Shown here in pieces: positions 42,296 through 50,811 of a stretch of DNA of 64,000 nucleotides. The translations under genes and the position numbers were made by a program. The DNA is taken from contig NZ_NFJT01000005.1 in assembly GCF_002160015.1 (NCBI RefSeq), positions 62,001 to 126,000 of the forward strand, given 5' to 3'. The notes below the pieces were generated by a model. The model was not told where the DNA came from and ran no database searches. It worked only from the letters and a program-made list of their open reading frames with translations. The number at the start of each line of letters is the position of its first letter. Position 1 is the first letter of the stretch. This stretch comes from Anaerofilum sp. An201. Lineage in GTDB: Bacteria > Bacillota > Clostridia > Oscillospirales > Ruminococcaceae.

Positions 42296-43675
42296 ATGGT
42301 AATCGAAAACAATCTGGGCAAGGACAACGTGCGGCAGCTGGTGTGGCGCATCGCCATCCCCAGCATGCTTGCACAGTTTGTGAGCGTCCTGTACAGCATC
42401 GTCGACCGCATGTACATCGGCAACATCCCCGAGGTGGGCGACCTCGCGCTGGCCGGCGTGGGCGTGTGCGGACCGGTGGTGACGATGGTGGGTTCGGCGG
42501 CGTTCCTGGTGGGCATCGGCGGTTCCCCGCTGATGAGCATCCGCATGGGCGAAGGGCGGATGGACGAGGCCAAACGCATCCTGGCCAACTGCTTTTTGAT
42601 GATCTGTGCGCTGGCGGCGGTGCTGTTCGCGGTGGTGGTGCCGCTGCGGCGCCCGATGCTGATGCTGTTCGGCGCCAGCGAGGCCACCTACCCCTACGCC
42701 GACGCCTACTTCACCGCCTACATGTGCGGCACCCTGTTCGCCCTGATCGCCAACGGCATGAACCAGTTCATCATCTGCCAGGGCTATGCCAAGGTGGGCA
42801 TGAAATCGGTGATGCTGGGCGCGGCGCTGAACATCGTCCTCGACCCGGTGTTCATCTTCCTGTTCGACATGGGCGTGACCGGCGGCGCGGTGGCCACCGT
42901 GATCTCGCAGGCCGCCAGCGCGCTGTATGTGCTGCGGTTTCTGTTCAGCAGCCTGGTGCCGGTGCGCATCTCCTTCGGCGGATACAGCCTGAATATCATC
43001 GGGCGGGTGGCGGCGATGGGCCTGACCCCCTTCCTCATCATCGCGATGGACAACCTGATGATCATTGCGATGAACGCGCTGCTGCAGCGGTACGGCGGGC
43101 CGGAGCGCGGCGACATGCTGGTGACCTGCGCCACCATCGCCCAGAGCTTCATGCTGGTGGTGACCATGCCGCTGGGCGGCATCAGCGGCGGCACCCAGAC
43201 CATCCTGAGCTACAACTACGGCGCGCGCCAGACCGGCCGTGTGCGCGCCGCCCAGAAATACATCACCGGCCTGTGTGTGGGCTACACCGTTCTGCTGTTC
43301 GCGGCGGCGCGGGTGTGCGGCGGGCTGTTCGTGCGGCTGTTCACCCAGGACCCCGCGGTGGCCCAGCAGGCGCTGTGGGCCATCCGGGTGTGCACGCTGG
43401 CCATCATCCCGCTGGGCGTGCAGTACGAGCTGGTGGACGGCTTCACCGCGCTGGGGCAGGTGAAGCTGTCGCTGCCGCTGTCTTTCTGGCGCAAGGGCGT
43501 GTATTTTGTTTCGCTGTTCCTGCTGCCGGCACTGTTTGGCGCCGAGGCGATCTTCTATGCCGAGCCCATCTCGGACGTCCTGGGCCCGGTGGTGACCTTC
43601 CTCGTGTGGCTGGTCGCCATGCCGCGCATCCTGCGCCGGCGCGAGCAGCAGGCGGAAAAACCCCTGCAGGAGTGA
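42296..43675 (+). CDS. MATE-family efflux transporter
   Basis: 459 residues from the ATG at 42296, behind AAGGAAGGTGG and 35 bp after lrgB. Twelve helices. IPSMLAQFVSVLYSIVDRMY and GMNQFIICQGYAKVGMKSVML are typical of the MATE subgroup that includes MepA. GGISGGTQTILSYNYGA lies in the second half. It exports drugs or metabolites in exchange for cations. It may be transcribed from the lrgAB promoter. A repeat element and a terminator follow. Confidence 0.92.
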   Translation: MVIENNLGKDNVRQLVWRIAIPSMLAQFVSVLYSIVDRMYIGNIPEVGDLALAGVGVCGPVVTMVGSAAFLVGIGGSPLMSIRMGEGRMDEAKRILANCFLMICALAAVLFAVVVPLRRPMLMLFGASEATYPYADAYFTAYMCGTLFALIANGMNQFIICQGYAKVGMKSVMLGAALNIVLDPVFIFLFDMGVTGGAVATVISQAASALYVLRFLFSSLVPVRISFGGYSLNIIGRVAAMGLTPFLIIAMDNLMIIAMNALLQRYGGPERGDMLVTCATIAQSFMLVVTMPLGGISGGTQTILSYNYGARQTGRVRAAQKYITGLCVGYTVLLFAAARVCGGLFVRLFTQDPAVAQQALWAIRVCTLAIIPLGVQYELVDGFTALGQVKLSLPLSFWRKGVYFVSLFLLPALFGAEAIFYAEPISDVLGPVVTFLVWLVAMPRILRRREQQAEKPLQE

Positions 43676-43740
43676 CCTTTTCTGCGGCGAACACGAGGCT
43701 TTTCAAAAGCACTTTTTTCCCGGGCAGATTTGTGCTGAGG

Positions 43741-43832
43741 GACAGATTCGACCTCATCCGCCCCGCAAGCGGGGCACCTTCCCCTGGCCAGGGGAAGGCG
43801 TTCGGCATCCGCAAACCTTCCGCAAAAACACG
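43741..43832. repeat. Intergenic structured repeat, copy D
   Basis: ATTCGACCTCATCCG, a small CCCCGC/GCGGGG hairpin, CACCTTCCCC pairing with GGGGAAGGCG, then CATCCGCAAACC and AAAAACACGGT. Same module as copy A. Confidence 0.78.
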
Positions 43833-43843
43833 GTCTCAGCAAA

Positions 43844-43879
43844 GCAAAGAGCACCCCCGCGGGGGTGCTCTCCTTTTTA
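43844..43879. terminator. Bidirectional terminator
   Basis: AGAGCACCCCC (43848-43858) pairs with GGGGGTGCTCT (43861-43871), followed by CCTTTTTATT; overlaps the end of the convergent lipoprotein gene. Confidence 0.88.
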
Positions 43880-44359
43880 TTCCTCCAGCTCCTCACAGAT
43901 GGCGCTGTATACCTCCTCGCTGTCCTCGCACATCACCAGCACCACCTCGCCGCCCGGCTGGATCTCCAGCTTTGCGTCGCAGGCGATCTCGTACTGTTCG
44001 GGCAGATAATCGCGCTGGGCCGTCTTTTGCAGGTCCACCAGCGCGGCCAGCTTGTCGTAGACCTCCTCCTGGCTGTCCGGCGTGGGACGAATGATGGCGA
44101 TGGCATACGACTGCGTATTCTTGGCCGAGATGCTGATGGCATACTGCTGCATCATGTCTTCGTCCAGCTCGTACAGCTCCAGCAGGCCGTACATATCCTG
44201 CTTGGGGCTTGTGATGATCTGCACCGTGTCTTCGGGGTCGCGGGTTTCCCGGATGATGGATTCGTAATTCTTCTGCGCAGGCACGCTGGTTTCCGGCGCG
44301 CCGCTATCTCCGCACCCCGCCAGCAGCAGACAGGCGCAGATCAGAACAAACAGCTTCAT
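43877..44359 (-). CDS. Lipoprotein of DUF4358 type
   Basis: 160 residues. MKLFVLICACLLLAGCGDSG is a lipoprotein signal with lipobox LAGC. The soluble part (YAISISAKNTQSYAIAIIRP, YDKLAALVDLQKTAQRDYLPEQYEIA) resembles DUF4358, small extracellular lipoproteins of Firmicutes with unknown role. The start at 44359 follows GAGGAG. It is a single gene. Confidence 0.75.
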   Translation of the reverse strand: MKLFVLICACLLLAGCGDSGAPETSVPAQKNYESIIRETRDPEDTVQIITSPKQDMYGLLELYELDEDMMQQYAISISAKNTQSYAIAIIRPTPDSQEEVYDKLAALVDLQKTAQRDYLPEQYEIACDAKLEIQPGGEVVLVMCEDSEEVYSAICEELEE

Positions 44360-44505
44360 TGGCTCTCCTCTATCAAAAGGCGCCCGTGAAGAGATCTCCA
44401 CCAGCGCCAAAAAACAACGATAAAATGTATTCTTACATATATAAGTATACCGATTGCCGAGCCAAAAAGCAATGACAGGAATATGACAGAATCGCCCGGG
44501 CGGCC

Positions 44506-44943
44506 TCACAGCTCCCACTGCGGCGCGCGCCGGTCCAGCAGGGTGGACAGGATGATCTGGGTGCTGGTCTGGCCAAGCTTCTGGAACCGGTTGATGAGGT
44601 GCTCCAGCTGATCCATGTCCTGGCAGCACACCTTCACGATAAAGCTGTGGCTGCCGGTGACGTGGTAGCACTGGCGCACCTGCGGCATCTGGCCGATCAT
44701 GTCCAGAAACAGCGGCCGGTCGCTGGGATGCAGCGACAGGCTCACCAGCGCGTTCACCTGTGTTTTGCTGCTCTGCGGGCGCAGCACCACCGTGTAGCCG
44801 TCGATGATGCCGTCCTGCTCCATCCGCCGGATACGCCCCGAGACCGCCGGGCTGGTGAGCGCCACCCGGTCGGCGATCTCCTTCACCGGCATGCGCGCAT
44901 TCTCGGCCAAAAGCGAAAGGATCTGTTTGTCGATTGTGTCCAT
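44506..44943 (-). CDS. Lrp/AsnC-family transcriptional regulator
   Basis: 145 residues from the ATG at 44943, behind AGGGGGG; an upstream extension is possible but lacks a ribosome site. The N-terminal HTH is DTIDKQILSLLAENARMPVKEIADRVALTSPAVSGRIRRM (split here by function, about 1-50), and the C-terminal RAM ligand/dimer domain carries VRQCYHVTGSHSFIVKV. Lrp proteins sense amino acids. It diverges from the glycine-riboswitch/AGCS symporter unit, so an amino-acid transport role is plausible. It lies 700 bp from the symporter start. Confidence 0.92.
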   Translation of the reverse strand: MDTIDKQILSLLAENARMPVKEIADRVALTSPAVSGRIRRMEQDGIIDGYTVVLRPQSSKTQVNALVSLSLHPSDRPLFLDMIGQMPQVRQCYHVTGSHSFIVKVCCQDMDQLEHLINRFQKLGQTSTQIILSTLLDRRAPQWEL

Positions 44944-45117
44944 AAAGCCCCCCTGTGCGAACCGGCACATTTGGTAAATTTTAATATTTTTAAGCCGGAA
45001 CGCCGTCCCAAATGCTTCTGCATAAAAAGCAAAAACAGATTCGGATCTCTGTTTTATTATATAAAGCAATTGTGCAAAAGTAAAGAAAAAAAGAAAAGAA
45101 TTTTGCCGTCTTTTCAT

Positions 45118-45145
45118 TTGACTTTAAAACGGAAATGAGTATACT
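45118..45145 (+). promoter_or_regulatory. Promoter upstream of a terminated leader
   Basis: TTGACT (45118-45123), 16-bp spacer, TATACT (45140-45145). Confidence 0.65.
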
Positions 45146-45151
45146 TATGTA

Positions 45152-45265
45152 TGCGAAGGAGATACATGCCTTTGCAAAACACAACACGCTATCCTCATTC
45201 ATTTATCTATACTTTCCCACCCCTCTATGCAAAAGAGCCTGCCGCCAAGCAGGCTCTTTTGTTTT
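45152..45265 (+). ncRNA. Candidate short RNA or leader between the Lrp gene and the glycine riboswitch
   Basis: A promoter (45118-45145) and a strong terminator (45231-45265) bound about 110 nt. AAGGAG with an ATG at 45166 could start a peptide (MPLQNTTRYPHSF...), but that frame runs through the terminator without a stop, so a standard gene is unlikely. CCTTTGCAAAACACA occurs here (from about 45169) and again just before the next promoter (about 45275). Confidence 0.4.
45231..45265. terminator. Terminator upstream of the glycine riboswitch
   Basis: AAAAGAGCCTGC (45231-45242) pairs with GCAGGCTCTTTT (45249-45260), then GTTTT. Confidence 0.85.
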
Positions 45266-45290
45266 ATATCTGCCCCTTTGCAAAACACAG

Positions 45291-45319
45291 TTGACTTTCT
45301 TGGAAAAACATGGTATCGT
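45291..45319 (+). promoter_or_regulatory. Promoter of the glycine-riboswitch transcript
   Basis: TTGACT (45291-45296), 17-bp spacer, TATCGT (45314-45319); transcription would begin about 25 nt before aptamer 1. Confidence 0.6.
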
Positions 45320-45349
45320 ATTGTGTACACGACCAAGCCATACATACGA

Positions 45350-45513
45350 AGCTGTTAGGAAAAAGCGACGCTTGCCGAAGGAGTAACACTCTCAGGCGCC
45401 CGGCACCGGGCAGGGACTAACGGTGGATGTAACTCTGGAGAATCCCGCAGCAGCCGGGTGCCGAAGGGGCAAGCGCACACAGCGCGAATCTCTCAGGCAA
45501 AAGGACAGAGGGA
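45350..45513 (+). promoter_or_regulatory. Tandem glycine riboswitch (two aptamers)
   Basis: Aptamer 1: P1 GTTAG (45354-45358) with CTAAC (45417-45421), conserved GCCGAAGGAG then ACTCTCAGGCGCCCGG. Aptamer 2: P1 CTCTG (45433-45437) with CAGAG (45506-45510), conserved GTGCCGAAGGGGCAA and CTCTCAGGCAAAAGGACAG. This two-aptamer layout is the classical glycine riboswitch. With the terminator at 45561-45594 it should control the AGCS symporter by premature termination, probably turning it on when glycine is high. Confidence 0.95.
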
Positions 45514-45560
45514 GGCCGGCCGGCGCCTTTTTGGCGCGCGGCTGTTTCCTTGTGTTGTTC

Positions 45561-45594
45561 GGGCTGCATCCCCTGCGGGATGCGGCCTTTTTTT
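45561..45594 (+). terminator. Riboswitch expression-platform terminator
   Basis: GGGCTGCATCCC and GGGATGCGGCC pair around CTGC, followed by seven T (45588-45594), 60 bp before the symporter start. Confidence 0.85.
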
Positions 45595-45653
45595 GGTTTG
45601 GCAGAGCAAACGGCGGGACGGCCTGTCCCCCCAAACAGGAGGAGCAAGGAACC

Positions 45654-47027
45654 ATGCAGCAGTTTTCCGACATCATCAGGCAGTGCAGCGACTTTTTGTG
45701 GAACAACATCCTGTTGTTCGTGCTGTGCGGCAGCGGCATCTTTTTCACCTTCCGGCTGGGCTTTGTGCAGATCCGGCGGTTCGGCGAGGGGATGCGGCGG
45801 CTGTTCAGCGGCTTTTCGCTGAAGGGCCGCAAGGCGGGCACCGACGGCATGAGCCCCTTCCAGGCGCTCACCACCGCCATTGCCGCCCAGGTGGGCACCG
45901 GCAACATCACCGGCTGCGCCACCGCGCTGGCCAGCGGCGGGCCGGGCGCCATCTTCTGGATGTGGGTCAGCGCCTTTTTCGGGATGGCCACCATCTACGC
46001 CGAGGCGGTGCTGGCGCAGGTGTTCCGCACCGAAGGCGAGGACGGCGAGATGACCGGCGGCCCCCTCTACTACATCCGCGCCGCCTTCGGCGGGCGGGTG
46101 AAGTGGCTGGGCAAGGCGCTGGCCGCCTTTTTCTCGGTGGCGATCATCTGCGCGCTGGGCTTTATGGGCAACATGGTGCAGTCCAACTCGATCGGCAGCG
46201 CCTTCTCCACCGCGTTCGGCATCCCCCCGCTGGCGGTGGGCGCCGTGGCGGCGGCGGTGGCCGCGGTGATCTTTGTGGGCGGCGTGAGCCGCATCGCCGC
46301 GGTGACCGAAAAACTGGTGCCGGTGATGGCGGTGTTCTACATCCTGGGCTGCGGCGTGGTCCTCTTCCTCAACCGCGCCCAGCTGCCCGCCGCGTTTTCC
46401 CAGATCTTCGTGCTGGCCTTCCAGCCGCAGGCGATCGCCGGCGGCGTGGCCGGTGTGACGGTGCGCGAGGCGATGCGCTACGGCGTGGCCCGCGGCCTGT
46501 TCTCCAACGAGGCCGGCATGGGCAGCACCCCACACGCCCACGCGCTGGCCCGCGTACAGAAGCCCCAGCACCAGGGCGCCATCGCGATGGTGGGCGTCTT
46601 TCTCGACACCTTCGTCATCCTCACCCTCACCGCGCTGGTGATCCTCACCTCCGGCGCGCTGGAGACCGGCGCCGACGGCACCGCGCTGGCACAGGAGGCG
46701 TTCAGCCGCGCGTTCGGCAGTTTTGGAAACGTCTTTATCGCCATCTGCATGCTCTTCTTCGCCTTCTCCACCATCATCGGCTGGTACTTCTTCGGGCAGG
46801 TGAACGTGAAGGCCCTGCTGGGCAAGAAGGCGGTGCCGGTGTACAGCGTCCTGGTGGTGCTGTTTGTGCTGGCCGGTTCGGGACTGAAGGTGGACCTGGT
46901 GTGGAACCTGTCCGACTTCTTCAACGGCCTGATGGTCCTGCCCAACCTGGCGGCGCTGCTGGCGCTGTCCGGCGTGGTGGCCAAGATCGCCAAAGAAAAG
47001 GACGACGACACAGATCCTATGCTGTAA
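45654..47027 (+). CDS. Alanine/glycine:cation symporter (AGCS family)
   Basis: 457 residues, about 11 helices. FRLGFVQIRRF, FQALTTAIAAQVGTGNITGCATAL (the AGCS signature), GGPLYYIRAAF and GLFSNEAGMGSTPHAHA are diagnostic. It imports glycine or alanine with Na+ or H+. AGGAGGAG precedes the ATG. The tandem glycine riboswitch upstream indicates glycine as substrate and effector. A terminator follows. Confidence 0.96.
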   Translation: MQQFSDIIRQCSDFLWNNILLFVLCGSGIFFTFRLGFVQIRRFGEGMRRLFSGFSLKGRKAGTDGMSPFQALTTAIAAQVGTGNITGCATALASGGPGAIFWMWVSAFFGMATIYAEAVLAQVFRTEGEDGEMTGGPLYYIRAAFGGRVKWLGKALAAFFSVAIICALGFMGNMVQSNSIGSAFSTAFGIPPLAVGAVAAAVAAVIFVGGVSRIAAVTEKLVPVMAVFYILGCGVVLFLNRAQLPAAFSQIFVLAFQPQAIAGGVAGVTVREAMRYGVARGLFSNEAGMGSTPHAHALARVQKPQHQGAIAMVGVFLDTFVILTLTALVILTSGALETGADGTALAQEAFSRAFGSFGNVFIAICMLFFAFSTIIGWYFFGQVNVKALLGKKAVPVYSVLVVLFVLAGSGLKVDLVWNLSDFFNGLMVLPNLAALLALSGVVAKIAKEKDDDTDPML

Positions 47028-47038
47028 CGGCAAAAACA

Positions 47039-47082
47039 GCGGCCCTGCATCCATCCCGCGCGGATGAATGCAGGGCCGCTTT
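47039..47082. terminator. Bidirectional terminator after the symporter
   Basis: GGCCCTGCAT-CCATCC pairs with GGATGA-ATGCAGGGCC around CGCG; convergent with the GntR gene. Confidence 0.8.
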
Positions 47083-47103
47083 GTGCTTTCACCAGTCTGC
47101 GGA

Positions 47104-47805
47104 TTATTCCCAGCATCCGGACGCCGGCAGGACGAACGGCTGGAAATATTCGCGGAAATCGGTCTCGATGCGCCGGCCAAGGCGGTTCAGGCCGCCGTAC
47201 ATGTGCAGCCGCACCAGCGGCTCGATGGCCGCCTTGTCCTTCTGCTCGATGGCCGTGAACATCCGGTGATGCTCCTCCATGATGGCCTCGTAGTTCTGCA
47301 CCGCCACGATGTCCAGCATGCGGAACCGGGTGTAGTTCACCTGCGACTGCTGGATCAGCTGCCACAGCAGCTGCTTGCCGGTGGCCTTGAACCAGATCTC
47401 GTGCAGCTGGCTGTCCAGCGCGTAGAACTCGGCGCTGGAGAACTGCCCCTCCATCAGCACCGTCTGCTTGCGGATGATGTAGCGCACCTTTTCCAGCAGG
47501 ATGGGGGTGCAGACGTCGATGAAGTCCCGCAGCACCATGCTCTCGATAGCGATGCGCATATAGATGCGCTGCTCGATGTCGTCCAGCCGCAGCAGGGTGA
47601 CGGTGGTTCCCTTATACGGCACCACGTCCACCAGCCCCTCCGCCTGCAGCCGCTGCAGGACGCTGCGCACCGGGGTGCGCGATACCCCAAACCGGGTGCA
47701 CACCTCGTTTTCGCTGAGCGCCTGGCCTGGCTTCAGTGTGAGGTTGAGTATTTCTTCCTTCAGGGTGCGGAAAATGCCTTCGCTGGAATTGGGGGGGATG
47801 CTCAT
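47104..47805 (-). CDS. GntR-family regulator with FCD ligand domain
   Basis: 233 residues from the ATG at 47805, behind AAAGGAG; an upstream extension has no ribosome site. Residues 8-72 form the winged helix (LSENEVCTRFGVSRTPVRSVLQRLQAEGLV). The rest is the all-helical FCD domain with metal/ligand His residues (LDSQLHEIWF, MEEHHRMFTA, VRLHMYGG). FadR/FCD regulators answer to organic acids or sugars; the target is not identifiable. It converges with the glycine symporter gene, so a link to it is only positional. Confidence 0.92.
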   Translation of the reverse strand: MSIPPNSSEGIFRTLKEEILNLTLKPGQALSENEVCTRFGVSRTPVRSVLQRLQAEGLVDVVPYKGTTVTLLRLDDIEQRIYMRIAIESMVLRDFIDVCTPILLEKVRYIIRKQTVLMEGQFSSAEFYALDSQLHEIWFKATGKQLLWQLIQQSQVNYTRFRMLDIVAVQNYEAIMEEHHRMFTAIEQKDKAAIEPLVRLHMYGGLNRLGRRIETDFREYFQPFVLPASGCWE

Positions 47806-48195
47806 GCCAAACGCTCCTTTACACACCGCGATATCGCTTTGTATACAGAATACCATCCTGCATCCCAAATTACAATACGAATACACACTTTTTTCGGAAA
47901 AACAGCCGGGTTCCCCTGCCAGGGGAAGGCGTTCGGTACCGTTGGCTTCCCCCTGGGGGAAGCTGTCCCCGAAGGGGACTGATGAGGGGAGGGCCTGCCC
48001 CTTTTCGCCGGAGGCAGGTGCAGAGGAAAACGGAAAGACTCGACCTCATCCGCCCCGCTCGGGCGGGGCACCTTTCCCTGCCAGGGAAGGCGTTCGGCAA
48101 TGAGGGGAAAGCTTTTGGGCTGCGCAAACCATCCCTTTTCGACAGGATAACAGCCGGGCCTTCTGCGGAGGGCCCGGCTGTCTGCGTATTCTGCG
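47806..48195. repeat. Intergenic region made mostly of structured repeats (copies E and F)
   Basis: 390 bp without a gene. Copy E (about 47907-47995) has CCCCTGCCAGGGG, then GGCTTCCCCCTGGGGGAAGC and GACTGATGAGGGG. Copy F (about 48032-48135) has CTCGACCTCATCCGCC, CCCGCTCGGGCGGGG, CACCTTTCCCTGCC and ends in a GCGCAAACCATCCC tail. A terminator (48150-48181) follows. Confidence 0.78.
48150..48181 (-). terminator. Terminator after the M18 aminopeptidase
   Basis: ACAGCCGGGCC (48150-48160) pairs with GGCCCGGCTGT (48171-48181); the leftward T-run is weak. Confidence 0.6.
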
Positions 48196-49590
48196 TTATC
48201 TGTTGCTGTTCGCAAACGCCGCAAAGGCGCGGTATGTATTGTAGACGTCGGCCTTGGAGGTGACCTCGAAGGGCGCGTGCATCGACAGCACCGGCACGCC
48301 GATGTCCACGGTGTCCACGCCCAGCTTGGAGATCATCAGGGCCACGGTGCCGCCGCCGCCCTGGTCCACCTTGCCCAGCTCGCCGGTCTGCCACACAACG
48401 CCCGCCTCGTCCATCAGGCCCATCACATAGGCCATCATCTCGGCGGTGGCGTCGTTGGTGCCGCTCTTGCCGCGGGCGCCGGTGTATTTGGTGAGCGCCA
48501 CGCCGCGGTTGACGAAGGTGCTGTTCTGGGCCTCGTAGGCGTCGGGGAAGGTGGGGTCGTAGGCGGCGCTCACGTCGGCCGACAGGCAGCGGGAGTTCTC
48601 CAGCACGTCCACGATGTCGGCGCCGAAGTCGATGGCCAGCTTGCGGATGTAGTTCAGCATGAAGTCGCTGTCCAGGCCGGTGTAGCCCACCGAACCGATC
48701 TCCTCCTTATCGGTCAGCACGCAGAGGGTGGTGAAAGAGGGGGTCTTGCACTCGATCTCGGCCATCAGCGCGGTGTAGGCGCAGCTGCGGTCATCCTGCC
48801 CGTAGCCGCCCACCAGGCTGCGGTCGAAGCCCACGTCGGCCGCCTTGGCGGCGGGAACGGCGCACACCTCGGCGCGGATGAAGTCTTTCTCGGTGATGCC
48901 GTACTGCTTGTTGAGGATCTGCATGGTGTACAGCTTGATGCGGTCGGACACTTCCTCGTCCGCGAAGGGCAGGCTGCCCACCACGATGTTCAGCTCCTCG
49001 CCGCGGATGCCGTCGGCCAGGGTGCGCTTGTTCTGGTCGGCGCCCAGATGGGGCAGCAGGTCGTTGATGCAGAACACCGGATCGCCGGGGTTCTCGCCCA
49101 CATTCAGGGTCACCTGGGTGCCGTCGGCCTTGTACACAACGCCGTGCAGCGCCAGCGGGGTGGCCACCCACTGGTACTTGCGGATGCCGCCGTAGTAGTG
49201 GGTCTTGAACAGGGACAGGCCGTCCTTCTCATACAGGGGCATCGGCTTGAGGTCGATGCGGGGGGCGTCGATGTGGGCGGCGTTGATGTGCAGGCCGTCG
49301 GCCAGCGGACGGGTGCCGATGGTGGAGGCCAGCAGGCACTTTTTGCGGTTGACATAGTAGATCTTGTCGCCCGCCTTCAGCTCCATGCCGCGCACATACG
49401 GGCGGTAGCCGGCGACCAGCAGCATGCGCTCGCCCTCCAGCACGGCCTCGCGCTCGGTCTTGGCGGCGTCCAGGAAGGCCTTGTAGCCCTCGCAGAAGGC
49501 CTGTGCCTTTTCGGTGCCGGCGGGGTCCTTGTCGGCGGCGATGGGCGCCTTATGCAGGATGGCCTTGGCCAGTTCTTTTGCAGTTTCCAT
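48196..49590 (-). CDS. Aminopeptidase, M18 family (aspartyl aminopeptidase-like)
   Basis: 464 residues from the ATG at 49590 (METAKELAK), 9 nt after AAGGAG. INAAHIDAPRIDLKP has the first metal His and Asp; LVGGYGQDDRSCAYTAL the bridging Asp; TDKEEIGSVGYTGLDS the catalytic Glu pair; and VPVLSMHAPFEV the last His. The family is a dinuclear-zinc cytosolic peptidase removing N-terminal acidic or neutral residues. It is last in the long minus-strand run coaE-transglycosylase-M18 and 3 bp after the transglycosylase stop. Confidence 0.95.
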   Translation of the reverse strand: METAKELAKAILHKAPIAADKDPAGTEKAQAFCEGYKAFLDAAKTEREAVLEGERMLLVAGYRPYVRGMELKAGDKIYYVNRKKCLLASTIGTRPLADGLHINAAHIDAPRIDLKPMPLYEKDGLSLFKTHYYGGIRKYQWVATPLALHGVVYKADGTQVTLNVGENPGDPVFCINDLLPHLGADQNKRTLADGIRGEELNIVVGSLPFADEEVSDRIKLYTMQILNKQYGITEKDFIRAEVCAVPAAKAADVGFDRSLVGGYGQDDRSCAYTALMAEIECKTPSFTTLCVLTDKEEIGSVGYTGLDSDFMLNYIRKLAIDFGADIVDVLENSRCLSADVSAAYDPTFPDAYEAQNSTFVNRGVALTKYTGARGKSGTNDATAEMMAYVMGLMDEAGVVWQTGELGKVDQGGGGTVALMISKLGVDTVDIGVPVLSMHAPFEVTSKADVYNTYRAFAAFANSNR

Positions 49591-49592
49591 TT

Positions 49593-50207
49593 TCAACTTC
49601 TCCTTACTGTATCATAGTATCCCTGCGGGTACAGGGACTGATAGCGCTGGTAGCTGTGGTTGATCTTGTACACATACCGGTTCATCCGCGAGAACGGGAA
49701 GGTGTGCAGGGTGGAGCCGTCGCGGGAGTATTCCTCCTGCTCCAGCAAACTGTCCACCGCGCCCCATCCGTTGTGGTAGGCCGCCGCCGCGGTGGAGAGG
49801 TCCCCGCCGTAGCGGTCGAGGCTGGCCGCGATGAAATAGGCGCCGAACCGGATGCTGACGGCCGGGTTGTAGAGGTCGTCGAAGGTGATCTCCTCGTGGG
49901 GGGCGCATTTGAGCTTGATCCACTCGAAGGTCTCGTTCGTGATCTGGGTGAGGCCGCGCGCGCCCGCCTCCGACTCGGCCAGCGGGTCGAAGCCGCTCTC
50001 GGTGTGGATGAAGGCGTAGAGGATGTTGGGGTCGAGGTCGTACTCGGCGGCGTACTGCTGCACAAGGCCGCTGTATTTCTGGGGATACCTCCACAGCAGA
50101 AATTGATGCAGCAGGAGCTGTCCCGCCAGCAGGCCCGCCGCCAGCGCCAGCAGCGCGGCCACCCAATGGCGCGGCCGGGGGCGGCGCTTAACTTGTCTGT
50201 GCGGCAT
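49593..50207 (-). CDS. Membrane-anchored lytic transglycosylase (SLT domain)
   Basis: 204 residues from the ATG at 50207, 6 nt after AAGGAGG; the ATG two codons earlier touches the ribosome site. An N-terminal helix (about 15-40) anchors it. The SLT domain has YAFIHTESGFDPLAESEAGARGLTQI, whose Glu is the catalytic acid, and TAAAAYHNGWGAVDSLL. It cleaves the MurNAc-GlcNAc bond with 1,6-anhydro formation. It overlaps the end of coaE by 20 bp. Confidence 0.94.
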   Translation of the reverse strand: MPHRQVKRRPRPRHWVAALLALAAGLLAGQLLLHQFLLWRYPQKYSGLVQQYAAEYDLDPNILYAFIHTESGFDPLAESEAGARGLTQITNETFEWIKLKCAPHEEITFDDLYNPAVSIRFGAYFIAASLDRYGGDLSTAAAAYHNGWGAVDSLLEQEEYSRDGSTLHTFPFSRMNRYVYKINHSYQRYQSLYPQGYYDTVRRS

Positions 50208-50811
50208 GGGCATCCTCCTTCACTTGGCGGTAAAACAGGGCGGCCGCGCGCTCCAGCTCGGCCTCTCCCGCGCGGTTCTCGATCGTATAGTGGGCGGCGT
50301 CCAGCAGCACACGGCGCGGCGTCTGGGCGGCCAGGCGCCGGCGGGCGGCGCTCATCGAAATGCCGTCCCGCGCGCAGATGCGCCCCGCGGCGGTGTCGTC
50401 GTCGGCGTCCACCACCGCGATCCGCCAGCAGTATGGTTCCAGGCCGTGCCCCACGATCACCGCGCCGTCCACGAAAAAGAGGGCGCTGCCCTGCTCGCCC
50501 GCCTCGTCGGCGGCAGAGAGGATGCGGCGGATGATCTCCGGGTGGGTGATGGCCGAAAGGCGGGCGGCGGTGTGCGGGCTTTGAAAGGCGCGGGCCGCCA
50601 GCTGCGGGCGGATGATCTCGCCGTGTTCGTTGAGGATGTCGTCCCCGAACGCGGCGCACAGGGCGGACAGGCAGGGCGAACCGGGGCGCAGCACCTCGCG
50701 CGCCACCTCATCGGCATCGCAGACCGGCGCGCCCCACTGGCGCAGCAGGCGGGAGACGGTGGACTTGCCGCATCCGGAACGGCCGGTGAGGCCCACGATG
50801 CGCGGCCTCAC
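50188..50811 (-). CDS. coaE: Dephospho-CoA kinase
   Basis: 207 residues, GTG start at 50811, overlapping the tsaC stop (GTGA). IVGLTGRSGCGKSTVSRLL is the P-loop, VCDADEVAREVL the Asp-containing substrate motif, and AAFGDDIL, THPEIIRRI are also conserved. It phosphorylates dephospho-CoA, the last step of CoA synthesis. Translation is coupled to tsaC and the transglycosylase on both sides. Confidence 0.95.
   Translation of the reverse strand: MRPRIVGLTGRSGCGKSTVSRLLRQWGAPVCDADEVAREVLRPGSPCLSALCAAFGDDILNEHGEIIRPQLAARAFQSPHTAARLSAITHPEIIRRILSAADEAGEQGSALFFVDGAVIVGHGLEPYCWRIAVVDADDDTAAGRICARDGISMSAARRRLAAQTPRRVLLDAAHYTIENRAGEAELERAAALFYRQVKEDAHAAQTS

Noticed and set aside
45166-45290. Possible leader peptide starting at 45166
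   Set aside because: The frame runs through a strong terminator without a stop codon, so the terminated RNA would not encode a complete peptide; kept only as part of a candidate RNA.
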